Shown here piece by piece: positions 10,801 to 16,245 of a DNA stretch of 23,614 bases. Made by a program: the position numbers and the translations under genes. The notes beneath the pieces are model-generated. The model had not been told where the DNA came from. It was given only the letters and a program-made list of their open reading frames with translations, and did not search any database. The number at the start of each line of letters is the position of its first letter. Positions within the stretch are counted from its first letter, which is position 1. Origin of the DNA: a virus; IMG/VR virus record IMGVR_UViG_3300022200_003225, positions 1-23,614 of that record; one strand, written 5' to 3'.

Positions 10801-11859
10801 TCGTTTCAAACAGAAGCTTTAAGAACAGCATATAATACAGTTGCATTAGCTACTACTGAAATTAAATCTAAAAATCCTAAAATTAGAAAGATAGGTGCAA
10901 AAAGAATGGTTGGTATAATTACATCTCAAGCTGTAAAGTATGGTTTAATGTATATGATTGGACAAAGAATTTTAGGAGACGATGATGACGAAACTAAAAA
11001 GAAATCTAAAAAATTTGTTGCTCCATGGTCTAAAAAATCAAACATAATAATTACTGAGAAAGGCAATGGTAAATTCTCTTATATAGATATTAGTGCATCA
11101 GACCCTCACGGAGGAATAGCTAAAATAGTTAATGCTACGTTACAAGGTAAAGATCCAGTAGATGGTTTTATAGAAGGAATACAAGAAATAGTTTCTCCAT
11201 TTACTAATCCAGATATTTTAGCGTCAACAATTACTGAGCTAAAAAACAATAAAGATGCTAATGGAAGACAAATATATAATGAATATGATACTACTGAAGA
11301 TAAATTAAAGAAAATATCTCAAAGACTTTATAAAACATTAGAGCCAGGAACAGCTACTTCTCTTAGAAAAATATATGAATCTGATGAAAAAGCAAATGAA
11401 ATACTTGGTCAATTTACTGGTTATAAAGAAATTGACGTAGATGTTTCTGACCAATTTAGTTTTAAAATATCTGAAATAAAAAAGAAAGAAACAGAAGCTA
11501 AAAATGTATACAACAAAGCTTTTAATAAATTCAATAGAGGAGAAATAAATCAAGAAGAATTAGACAAGGCTTATAATCAATCTAATAAAATAGTAAAGGA
11601 ATTATATAATGAACTATCTGAAGATTATGATGCTGCTATTTATTTTGGAGCAGACGAGAAAAATTTAGAAGACTCAATGAAGAGACAGAGAATATCAAAA
11701 TCTAATACTGATGGCGTAATTAGCGGTGAGATTTCAGATATAAAAATAAGAGAAGAAGAAGAAGATAAAGGTAGAGAGTCATCAGGTATTAGAACTGAAA
11801 GTGGAAGCAGACAATCATCTGGAACTAGAACTCAAAGTGGAAGTAGAGAAGCCCCTTAA
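4813..11859 (+). CDS. Giant multidomain (polyvalent-type) internal virion protein
   Basis: At 2348 aa this is the largest gene in the window. Residues 3-31 carry a short N-terminal module (GKTFTFDD-x2-TNEQI-x3-I). A Lys/Glu-rich helical region follows, with a Gly/Ala-rich segment near 490-530. Residues about 930-1065 resemble the ADP-ribosyltransferase-like domain of phage polyvalent proteins (FFHVGGKGYDKI; GVAMYYT; NGYDMVV; RAQTTKEF). Residues about 1184-1290 form another recurrent phage domain (FLNIGLNIG ... ELSRPLT ... KEWGNFDPEYFYLP). A long helical region around 1480-1800 (SMRNHVDRLSRDL; YLTRSYEVFDKKDW; NYSRTIFKVASL) also recalls polyvalent proteins. Near 1990 is FPVAGTFISFQTEALRT, and from about 2067 an LPD38-like segment (PWSKKSNIIIT ... 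FSYIDISASDPHGG). The protein ends in a 2 x 12-residue repeat. It is probably packaged and ejected with the DNA, as T7 gp16 is. No lytic transglycosylase, helicase or methyltransferase motif was seen. Domain names are from memory. Confidence 0.75.
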   Translation: MPKKVKANGKTFTFDDNVTNEQISIAIDEYFGGVKKKVVSEPTVQKKQLVSPTKQQIIPTSSDIGQAPQQQALDGLGGPPEMRTIGVDITPEQALKQPTTSVIPTAPINKFVEKANKIEYAKELVSSNNTQELKRLQNEGELPPDSELIAKGVLQAPKIKAGPRETLSFEDYVYKAEDVLKGGPVGERQVERIASKDPKDLADYKAEVVKATDLNIKNPYLFYSTEDSLVDQIYGENNLLNIGVDPKDFDGFLNNKGYKDDYLKKRELGVFKETNGDPYKLQVAVELEKKRMLDLYLNDIISRDLKRKEYNKEISELNVDDSYKINEDELKQTIDKDQYLNYIDISMPTLSKKLKDADNRNRQRLQDIYDGKTEGWSGLGYGIKETAGSTWNGFVDRINQLATTISLTEKGAEQLRQTQTQRELERTDTRGVGYVGGKSIDFSGNEYLVDDIGNIYDKKLKIRITDTFDQESADKLRELSKTEGKDDWIFSPQGASIQLGGVVGDMIVQLAATRGFGLAGKGAGMLVSDIATYRRLAPLKSIGIKQGVGDAIVSQAALGYSSGMENTLKQAKLAGLNDRESQELASIAAKEMAGLYAITAPLSPQTKATNALFGAEANIIVRDAIEQYKKIGVEGFKATFNRAAEKLAKGAVEFIEEGGKETIQENIQQAGEIFLINKDLNEKAKKEFLKADYTADDIVNTSILSFISSGLMSQMKAPNLFSNTNIDNLRSLKSLSENETEFNSALRILVDKGNFSQTEADALKKDVDIYKRGINKIPKNTKPDVAFSLMKDVDELSSLEEKKKQLDPAFHLDIDEQIKQKRIDIQSKVLYSNLNDKQKTTLKNEAKIELGDNVSEQAITDKAVELFKQSEGVIAETIVEALTEQATPTEEVVSVKEIAAPKEDVKPAEVISPETSSNYGNLTEDKEGNFVFFHVGGKGYDKIKKSTGGTLATSKEEGAALSKVGGVAMYYTRPTDSETMVKGDAKYAVTIPKEKVYDANTDANNYTEQAKALHEEEYPGKAFDSNTKLAYITKIAGENGYDMVVSEWMGKTRAQTTKEFVANDVQLQEGNKIIKPFQEKYVSNTDIGYESIIPESKYSKFKSVYEKIREERNKENIYDELYHLYGKDTTNIPQEDITKLVEESDLSQNVKDMYAEALAYEPGIRRTKVPFKPVTIENAPEGNFLNIGLNIGTTAEVLDKNDVISMLPEGVEVLDEGINDVPSEIDGKKNIERTLLVELSRPLTKDEMIKLLKDTQQKAIPQLTVGKGLMYGSKEWGNFDPEYFYLPKKGKLSDFIIKKELTKEKITTEEKINIAEAKIDDIANWLKDILPGADINPSDYKAQGFSQNQLIDIIADAAKKLVATGIEISEAINKVIDTLKQKFDFDVDIDLVRERLVPPVTSNDINEITASYKEAGFSDLYISNKLKDAGFSTKESTDAILNYNKQKIKEGQKKEKVFIKEGRNIVSKFLDNVRRRAFSARAFLPKSVFISKENKEARIASEAKKASYLVSDFDNELSKYKGDKDALIVEFDKYIRGEKADLPIEFLIIAKSMRNHVDRLSRDLIDSGTVDEYQSERIVENLGKYLTRSYEVFDKKDWAKMVSEEALQSAKNFFKKQLLEEAISESKKTGLDVDTVLEKKVTDAINKLIDREGATGFISSGKTGAKDISILKEKTDIPLELRQLMGEYTDPTQNYSRTIFKVASLIHNAKFLNEVKKNGMGVFFFDKNDINKPKEFNTQIAAEGSETMNPLNGLYTTKEIAESFKEATGLLNAIQVALPYSISGPVKSTYEYYMKLLFGVKWSKTIGSVGTHGKNISGNISFMLANGYISPELFRDAAKVVYNDFANKSNEELRAKMNEYIEVGIVSQSATLGEIRAMFKDANFDKSFERRMTDKSKNPVYKFMSNVKKFGVNVGKKAELAYQSEDDYFKIVAYESEKARYSDALYIKDYSELTKKEQLELNSYVSEIVKNVLPNYGRVAGAVKLLKAFPVAGTFISFQTEALRTAYNTVALATTEIKSKNPKIRKIGAKRMVGIITSQAVKYGLMYMIGQRILGDDDDETKKKSKKFVAPWSKKSNIIITEKGNGKFSYIDISASDPHGGIAKIVNATLQGKDPVDGFIEGIQEIVSPFTNPDILASTITELKNNKDANGRQIYNEYDTTEDKLKKISQRLYKTLEPGTATSLRKIYESDEKANEILGQFTGYKEIDVDVSDQFSFKISEIKKKETEAKNVYNKAFNKFNRGEINQEELDKAYNQSNKIVKELYNELSEDYDAAIYFGADEKNLEDSMKRQRISKSNTDGVISGEISDIKIREEEEDKGRESSGIRTESGSRQSSGTRTQSGSREAP
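11779..11850 (+). repeat. Tandem 36-nt coding repeat (2 copies) at C terminus of giant protein
   Basis: Two adjacent 36-nt units (11779-11814 and 11815-11850) encode SSGIRTESGSRQ and SSGTRTQSGSRE. Ten of the twelve residues agree if the Q/E change at the end is counted as similar. The Ser/Gly/Arg-rich tail is positively charged and probably disordered. A low-complexity basic tail on an internal virion protein could contact packaged DNA or another virion protein; this is inference. Confidence 0.85.
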
Positions 11860-11868
11860 TCGGGGCTT
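11849..11868. terminator. Hairpin between convergent modules, possible bidirectional terminator
   Basis: AAGCCCC (11849-11855) pairs perfectly with GGGGCTT (11862-11868) around the 6-nt loop TTAATC. The stop codon of the giant gene (TAA, 11857-11859) lies in the loop and its last two codons form one arm; the stop of the converging minus-strand gene begins at 11867 in the other arm. GC-rich pairs in very AT-rich DNA, exactly between two convergent operons, support a terminator usable in both directions. The flanking T tracts are weak (TTAATC on plus, TTCTC on minus), so efficiency is uncertain. Confidence 0.75.
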
Positions 11869-12058
11869 AATCAATTAAATCATCTATATCTACATTATAT
11901 TGTTCAAATAATTTATTTATTCGTTCGGTAATTTCCGTATCGGAATTATGTTTCAATTCCCATAATAATAAAGCCATATCTTTAGACTTCATGCTTCTCT
12001 TGAAATCTTGATTTTCATCAAAATCATTTAGGTTCCATGTAATTACCGCCTTACTCAT
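11867..12058 (-). CDS. Small conserved phage-type hypothetical protein
   Basis: The 63-aa product starts MSKAVITWNLND and contains the pattern F-x-R-S-M-K-S-K-D-M-A-L-x-LWE. I recall this pattern from short proteins in Bacteroidetes phages: a beta strand with an aspartate turn, then a helix beginning near the K-S-x-D-M motif. The function is unknown. It is the last gene of the long minus-strand operon; its start overlaps the end of the upstream gene by 8 nt and its stop lies in the terminator hairpin arm. Confidence 0.65.
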   Translation of the reverse strand: MSKAVITWNLNDFDENQDFKRSMKSKDMALLLWELKHNSDTEITERINKLFEQYNVDIDDLID

Positions 12059-12233
12059 ATCGTTCTTGTTTTATGTAAAAATCATCCCAGTAGTCACATC
12101 CTTCATCGGTTTTCCACCAATCAAACGCATCGTGCAAGTCATCGGTTTTTTTGCTGTAGCTATCAGATGTTTCATTTCTTTGGTACTCTAATGCTTTTTC
12201 TCTTACTTTTTGTGGAAGTTCGCTTATTCTCAT
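12051..12233 (-). CDS. Small protein of the ISELP...ALEYQR family, short paralogue
   Basis: The 60-aa product begins MRISELPQKVREKALEYQR and continues with SDSYSKKTDDL and DAFDWWKTDEG. It is clearly paralogous to the N-terminal half of the protein at 14381-14776 (MKISELPRKVKEKALEYQR; NAFSWSNTKEG), also at DNA level. The family, with its AF-x-W-x2-T-x-EG-x3-W ending, is common in phages; function unknown. The start codon overlaps the upstream nuclease stop as ATGA. It lacks the C-terminal ~70 residues of its paralogue, so it is either a minimal version or a truncated duplicate. Confidence 0.7.
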   Translation of the reverse strand: MRISELPQKVREKALEYQRNETSDSYSKKTDDLHDAFDWWKTDEGCDYWDDFYIKQERYE

Positions 12234-13000
12234 ATGGTTTTATATTTATTATTAGTAATACATGTGTTAATTTCTTTTAAACATTCTAATGTAAAACACT
12301 CTCTCATTCCTCCGAATTCTTTAATTGGACTATACTTGTATGTTTTTAACGATTTTTTGATATCACACTCTATTGCTATGGCACTTAACGAATCAACTTG
12401 TAGTATTTTAATTATTTCGTATTTATATGGTATATGCTTCATTCTTTTGCTTATAGAAGTATAGGTTCTACCTATTTTTATGAAGCTCTCTTTTTCATTA
12501 AACAGTCTTATTACGTAAACTTTAAAAGATTCGAAGTTAATAGATATTTTACTCGCCTTTAACCAATCAGAGTGAGACCACCCTGTGTGAACTGTTTTAT
12601 TTATGTGTAATATTTGATTAAACTTACATTTTTGACATCCTTCTCCAGATAAATGTTTGTTTGAGTTTTTATAAAATACTCCATGTTTTTTACAAATAAT
12701 TTTTAACTTATTTGTTGCGTTTTTATAATCAATAATGTCGTAATTATATCTGTACCCATGAACCTCTTTAAATAACTCTTTAACATACTCGTTCGGATGT
12801 AATGCAGCCCTAATATTTAAAACGCTATTTTTAAGTAAATTATTTGGAATAGATTTTAAATATCCATATTTATCTTTTAATAATATTTTCTGTTCTTTTC
12901 CTTTGTATTTACTCAATACAAATAAATTTCCGTCTCTATAAGAATCATTTTTTATATACAAATCTCTTATAAATTCTTCATGAGTTTTTAATTTTCCCAT
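12230..13000 (-). CDS. GIY-YIG-like (T5orf172-type) nuclease with treble-clef zinc finger
   Basis: The 256-aa protein has three parts. Residues 1-100 hold two degenerate copies of a DNA-binding-like motif (EFIRDLY...; EYVKELFKEVHGYRYNYD). A zinc-binding segment follows (C103-x2-H106-G ... HLSGEGC122-x2-C125). The C-terminal domain (about 160-245) carries VYVIRL, FIKIGRT (173-179), R186, E211 and a final EFGGMRECFT, matching the reduced GIY-YIG fold of the T5orf172/MUG113 group. Such proteins usually act as free-standing homing-type or restriction-like endonucleases in phages. The gene lies 4 nt after the phosphoesterase gene in transcription order and its stop overlaps the next start as ATGA. 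It is very AT-rich. Catalytic status is inferred. Confidence 0.75.
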   Translation of the reverse strand: MGKLKTHEEFIRDLYIKNDSYRDGNLFVLSKYKGKEQKILLKDKYGYLKSIPNNLLKNSVLNIRAALHPNEYVKELFKEVHGYRYNYDIIDYKNATNKLKIICKKHGVFYKNSNKHLSGEGCQKCKFNQILHINKTVHTGWSHSDWLKASKISINFESFKVYVIRLFNEKESFIKIGRTYTSISKRMKHIPYKYEIIKILQVDSLSAIAIECDIKKSLKTYKYSPIKEFGGMRECFTLECLKEINTCITNNKYKTI

Positions 13001-13004
13001 AATA

Positions 13005-14300
13005 TTAAAACCAATAAGGTATTGATATTTTTATATTTTTATCTTTTGCTATATTAAAAAAGTTAAATCCTGATTTACTATTTTTAAAATTTGTTTTCAC
13101 CCAATTTGATGGTGGAGAAAATGCAGGATAATTATAGTAGCTAAAATCATTACTTGTAGTATCATCGTAAATTGCTTGATGGCTATCTCCTTTAGAAAAC
13201 TCTATAAAATTTCCATTGTACAACTTGTGTTCTTTACAATACTGGTCTATTTTTTCTGATTGTATAGCGTCTAATTTAGGTTTGAATCCAAATTTATTTT
13301 CACCTATATCTTTTCCGTGAGATATTACAAAAGTATGATTACCAATAGAGTAGTGATGCATAAATCTTTTTATAGAATTTACTTTTACTTTCTCTGGATA
13401 TCTTTGCTCTAAAATATTTTTTATAGCTGAAGAAACAAAGTAAGAAAATACACCACTATGATTATCATTAGTGATGTTGTTACATATTATTTTATCATAC
13501 TCTAATATTAACGCATCTACCAAAGCTATCTTAAAGTTTAACGCTAAATCAAACGCCTCTTTGTCGTTCATGTTTTGAGGCAACTCGTGTCCTTTTCTTG
13601 TTGTTTGCCCTCCAAGTCCATCCATAAAGTCGCCTAAATCATCAATTATAAGAATATTAGATGACTTAAAATTCTTAACGTGAGATATCATCGAGCTCAA
13701 TCTACTTAACACTTCTTCTTTGTCCCATTTTCCATCATAAAGAGGGTCTCCGTCTTTTCCTTGAACATTCATGGCTATATGCGTATCTGTATAAACAAGC
13801 CTGTCAAAATATTCAGAAACACCAATTGATTTTATTTCTAGCTCTATTGGCTTAATGTATTTTTTAACAATCTCGTCTAAGTGATTATCTACCTCCATAA
13901 CCGCTTCCTCCTCTTCAGTAAAGAAAGCAATGTTGTATACCATGTGGGATGCATTATGACTAACTAATTTTGAGCTTTTTACTGAATTTTTATCTAGACC
14001 ATAAACGTCGCAGTACTCTTCTATAGAGTAAAACCTATTGTCTTTACATGACCATGCTGACGGCATGTTTGATAATTCAGACTTGTATTGATTTGTATCT
14101 GTGATTGTTTCATTTAAAAAATCATTATTAGGTTTAGCTGCTCCGTTTTTATTTAAAACAGACGACATATATCTTCTTATTCCATCATTATACATAATAT
14201 TATGTATAACGCAAGCCATTTCGCAGGATTGCGTGATATTGTTTCCATTTAAAAAAAATTCTAATACAGAATCTTTAAACTCCTTTGTATATTTTTCCAT
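13005..14300 (-). CDS. Calcineurin-like metallophosphoesterase with N-terminal HTH-like region
   Basis: The 431-aa protein shows the metal-binding motifs of the calcineurin-like phosphoesterase superfamily in order: D172-x-H174 (VYTDTHIA), G223-D224-x2-D227 (LGDFMDG), N280-H281 in NDNHSG (replacing the usual GNHD/E), H328-G329-K330 (ISHGKD) and H374 in GDSH (replacing GHxH). Residues 1-120 look like a separate helical region, with a possible HTH near 18-45 (GNNITQSCEMACVIHN...IRRYM). Phage members of the superfamily include SbcD/Mre11-like nucleases and RNA or nucleotide phosphatases; no SbcC partner is visible here, so the substrate is open. The gene is in the replication/accessory operon directly upstream of the GIY-YIG nuclease gene. 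Confidence 0.8.
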   Translation of the reverse strand: MEKYTKEFKDSVLEFFLNGNNITQSCEMACVIHNIMYNDGIRRYMSSVLNKNGAAKPNNDFLNETITDTNQYKSELSNMPSAWSCKDNRFYSIEEYCDVYGLDKNSVKSSKLVSHNASHMVYNIAFFTEEEEAVMEVDNHLDEIVKKYIKPIELEIKSIGVSEYFDRLVYTDTHIAMNVQGKDGDPLYDGKWDKEEVLSRLSSMISHVKNFKSSNILIIDDLGDFMDGLGGQTTRKGHELPQNMNDKEAFDLALNFKIALVDALILEYDKIICNNITNDNHSGVFSYFVSSAIKNILEQRYPEKVKVNSIKRFMHHYSIGNHTFVISHGKDIGENKFGFKPKLDAIQSEKIDQYCKEHKLYNGNFIEFSKGDSHQAIYDDTTSNDFSYYNYPAFSPPSNWVKTNFKNSKSGFNFFNIAKDKNIKISIPYWF

Positions 14301-14415
14301 ACCTTGGTTTTATTATTTTACGATGCACGTCATTTACTGACTCTTTGTTAATACCTCTTTTATAATTGAATTCAATTATTCTATTTATTCTTTGTAGTGG
14401 TGACTGTTTTGCCAT
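14275..14415 (-). CDS. Possible small basic protein (46 aa)
   Basis: This frame fills the only gap of about 80 nt between the genes ending at 14381 and starting at 14300. It encodes 46 residues beginning MAKQSPLQRINRIIEFNYKR and ending KPRYGKIYKGV, strongly basic. It overlaps the upstream gene end by 35 nt and the phosphoesterase start by 26 nt. The sequence is not low-complexity and looks protein-like (amphipathic RINRIIEF helix). I do not recognise the family, and the overlaps make it less certain than its neighbours. Confidence 0.4.
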   Translation of the reverse strand: MAKQSPLQRINRIIEFNYKRGINKESVNDVHRKIIKPRYGKIYKGV

Positions 14416-14776
14416 TTAATTGTTTTATCGCGAAGTTTGCGTAGTCTATGATTTTTTTAAAATCTTCTAAATCAGAGTCTTTCTTTCTCCAGTTATACTT
14501 ATCTATATTTCCCTTGCAAAACGCAAGGATTTCCTCTGTATTGCAGTTAGCTTCCATTCTTTCAAAGGTATCTATACCGATGTTATATTGTGATGGTTTA
14601 GTTTTGATAAACGTACCGTGCCATGTAGTCCAAAAGAATATTCCTTCTTTTGTATTTGACCAGCTAAATGCATTTTTCAAATTATCTGTTATTTTACTAT
14701 AAGAATCATCAGTTTCCTGTCTTTGGTACTCTAATGCTTTTTCTTTTACTTTCCTTGGTAATTCACTTATTTTCAT
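14381..14776 (-). CDS. ISELP...ALEYQR family protein, long paralogue
   Basis: The preferred start at 14776 gives 131 aa beginning MKISELPRKVKEKALEYQR. It aligns with the start of the paralogue at 12233 and overlaps the upstream stop as ATGA; an in-frame ATG at 14806 would add ten residues and a larger overlap. After the NAFSWSNTKEGIFFW segment comes a C-terminal part (PSQYNIGIDTFERMEANC; a CKGNIDKYNW stretch; then a helix ending in Lys/Thr) that the short paralogue lacks. The function is unknown. The operon position between a Cys-rich small protein and a phosphoesterase suggests an accessory role. Confidence 0.7.
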   Translation of the reverse strand: MKISELPRKVKEKALEYQRQETDDSYSKITDNLKNAFSWSNTKEGIFFWTTWHGTFIKTKPSQYNIGIDTFERMEANCNTEEILAFCKGNIDKYNWRKKDSDLEDFKKIIDYANFAIKQLNGKTVTTTKNK

Positions 14777-15093
14777 AAATTCACTTGTATTTTCATTGTT
14801 GGACAACTAATTTTGTGATTGCCACCTGTTTGATGACATTTAGGACAGTACGTATCATCTACGCACTTAGGGTAATTACATTCACTTGACGAGCAAGTAG
14901 CTCCTTCATGGCGAACATTTTTACATTTATCAGAATTTACTCCGTTACTCCAGAAGTGACTACAACTCATTTCATCATCTTCGAGAGTAAACGAAGCGTA
15001 GGCTTGTTTATATTCATTTGGAGTAGCTGTAAATCTATAGCAATACTTATTAGATGGACACGTTGTGTTTAGGCATAGTGAGATATCTGGCAT
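14773..15093 (-). CDS. Cysteine-rich, probably zinc-binding small protein
   Basis: The 106-aa product has 11 cysteines (C7, C12, C18, C44, C57, C67, C72, C77, C83, C86, C97) with several histidines. The N terminus (C7-x4-C12-P-x4-C18-YRFTATP) matches a small protein type I recall from Bacteroidetes phages. The C-terminal half adds a second cluster with a C83-P-K-C86-H knuckle. The spacing suggests more than one bound zinc or iron. There is no signal peptide, so it is probably cytoplasmic. Its start overlaps the upstream stop as TAATG and its stop overlaps the next start as ATGA. Function unknown. Confidence 0.7.
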   Translation of the reverse strand: MPDISLCLNTTCPSNKYCYRFTATPNEYKQAYASFTLEDDEMSCSHFWSNGVNSDKCKNVRHEGATCSSSECNYPKCVDDTYCPKCHQTGGNHKISCPTMKIQVNL

Positions 15094-15251
15094 TATATTT
15101 CATCTTTAATTGATTGTTGGATTTCTTTTAATAATACAAGTAACTCAATTATAGATTTGTTTAATTGAGCATAATCTTTGTCTGCTAATGATTCGTAGAT
15201 TTCGTCAGTCAAATTATTGATTAACAACATTGTTTTAGTAGTATATTCCAT
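15093..15251 (-). CDS. Small helical hypothetical protein
   Basis: The 52-aa product starts MEYTTKTMLLINNLTDEI and is fully helical in appearance, with heptad-like Leu/Ile spacing (a possible dimerising coiled coil). An in-frame ATG at 15293 would add 14 residues but overlap the upstream HTH gene by 26 nt; I prefer 15251, which leaves a 16-nt gap. The stop shares one base with the next start (TAATG). No family is recognised. Confidence 0.5.
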   Translation of the reverse strand: MEYTTKTMLLINNLTDEIYESLADKDYAQLNKSIIELLVLLKEIQQSIKDEI

Positions 15252-15267
15252 AGTTTTTTTCTCAAAA

Positions 15268-15630
15268 TTATGTAATATATTTGTTATATGCAAAATTTAT
15301 TTTAGATTCTACTATTATATGTTTTGTTTGTAAAAATTCATTTAAAACACTAGTGACTCTTGACGTACTCAAACCCATTTTATTTGCTATTTCTGCCTCA
15401 GTATTGTGAGTGTGAGTAAGATAAAAATCAACAATATTAATCTTTATCTTTGAATACTTATCTTTTGTAGGTATTATATTTACATAATTTTCTATTGACT
15501 CGCATTGATCTTCTGTCCATAAAAAATTTGCCTTATTACCTTTTGGTCCAAGACCTAAATGCTTTGCTCTAAGCAGAACACAAGCACTTGTCTTACCCAT
15601 TTTTTTTGCTATTTCTGATGTTCTGTACAT
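15268..15630 (-). CDS. Two-HTH DNA-binding protein, probable regulator
   Basis: The 120-aa product has an N-terminal HTH (about residues 4-26, RTSEIAKKMGKTSACVLLRAK), a linker with WTEDQ, and a C-terminal winged-helix-like segment (about 62-115; TEAEIANKMGLSTSRVTSVLNE). Both contain the A-x2-M-G turn typical of HTH units. It probably binds DNA as a transcription regulator or replication accessory factor. It overlaps the end of the VRR-NUC gene by 22 nt, so the two are expressed together. The target is unknown. Confidence 0.65.
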   Translation of the reverse strand: MYRTSEIAKKMGKTSACVLLRAKHLGLGPKGNKANFLWTEDQCESIENYVNIIPTKDKYSKIKINIVDFYLTHTHNTEAEIANKMGLSTSRVTSVLNEFLQTKHIIVESKINFAYNKYIT

Positions 15631-15884
15631 ATTGGATATATTTTACCTTTAGTTGCGTGGAGACAAAACGCCTCAAATCCTTGTTTAATTAATTCATCTA
15701 TTCGATACTCTTGAAGTGGCTTCAACGTATCGTTACCTTCCTTACACTCTATGAATATAGCCTTGCCGTCCTTGAATAGAAACAAATCAGGATACCCACT
15801 AACGCTAAGTTTAATAGTGTTAATGACTATCCATCCATTTGCCTCGTAGTGCTTCTTAATCTTTGACTGGAACTTTGATGACAT
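15609..15884 (-). CDS. VRR-NUC (PD-(D/E)XK) nuclease
   Basis: The 91-aa protein carries the compact VRR-NUC core: a basic N-terminal helix (KFQSKIKKHYEANGW), SG-YPD33 (G30-x-P32-D33), the catalytic E46-C-K48 in FIECKEG, and Q58 in LKPLQEY followed by the helix and GFEAFCL strand. Stand-alone phage VRR-NUC proteins are structure-selective DNA nucleases thought to act in replication or recombination intermediates. All catalytic residues are present. It overlaps the upstream gene by 29 nt and the downstream HTH gene by 22 nt. Confidence 0.85.
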   Translation of the reverse strand: MSSKFQSKIKKHYEANGWIVINTIKLSVSGYPDLFLFKDGKAIFIECKEGNDTLKPLQEYRIDELIKQGFEAFCLHATKGKIYPICTEHQK

Positions 15885-16245
15885 CTGTTATATATTTATC
15901 TTCTATTGACCTATCTTTTGCTACATAATACCTTTCTCCCCATTTAAACGCATCGTGAACTTCGTCGTTATAGTTCGTGTGTATTTTATACTGATTGTCT
16001 GGATTGAATCTAGCATTGAAAAACATACAGTCTTCATTACCCTTTTCTAATCCATGTTGCATAGATGGATGCCTATTTACCCACTCATATAATCTTGCTC
16101 TTTCGTTTTCTGAAAGAGTTTTGTAGTGTTTATTCATAACTTCTTCCCAAAACATCGCTCTTGCTATTGGGGTAGGAGGAATACAAGCCTCTACTAAAAA
16201 GCAAAACTCGAAGAAGTCTATATCAAATTTATTTTTTACAGCCAT
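15856..16245 (-). CDS. Conserved phage hypothetical protein (CFLVEACIPP family)
   Basis: The 129-aa product contains FFEFCFLVEACIPPTPIAR (about 11-29), ARLYEWVNRHPS, a CMFFNARFNPDNQY segment and a terminal VHDAFKWGERYYVAKD region. I recall this pattern as a conserved Bacteroidetes-phage protein of unknown function. The D-A-F-x-W element also occurs in the ISELP paralogues of this operon. It overlaps the upstream gene by 10 nt. No catalytic motif is evident. Confidence 0.7.
   Translation of the reverse strand: MAVKNKFDIDFFEFCFLVEACIPPTPIARAMFWEEVMNKHYKTLSENERARLYEWVNRHPSMQHGLEKGNEDCMFFNARFNPDNQYKIHTNYNDEVHDAFKWGERYYVAKDRSIEDKYITDVIKVPVKD

Noticed and set aside
11338-11553. Minus-strand 71-aa hydrophobic frame
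   Set aside because: Antisense shadow of the Lys/Glu-rich C terminus of the giant gene.
14101-14702. Plus-strand frames of 79 and 84 aa
   Set aside because: They lie antisense to minus-strand genes with clear family motifs and operon coupling; no promoter or neighbour supports them.
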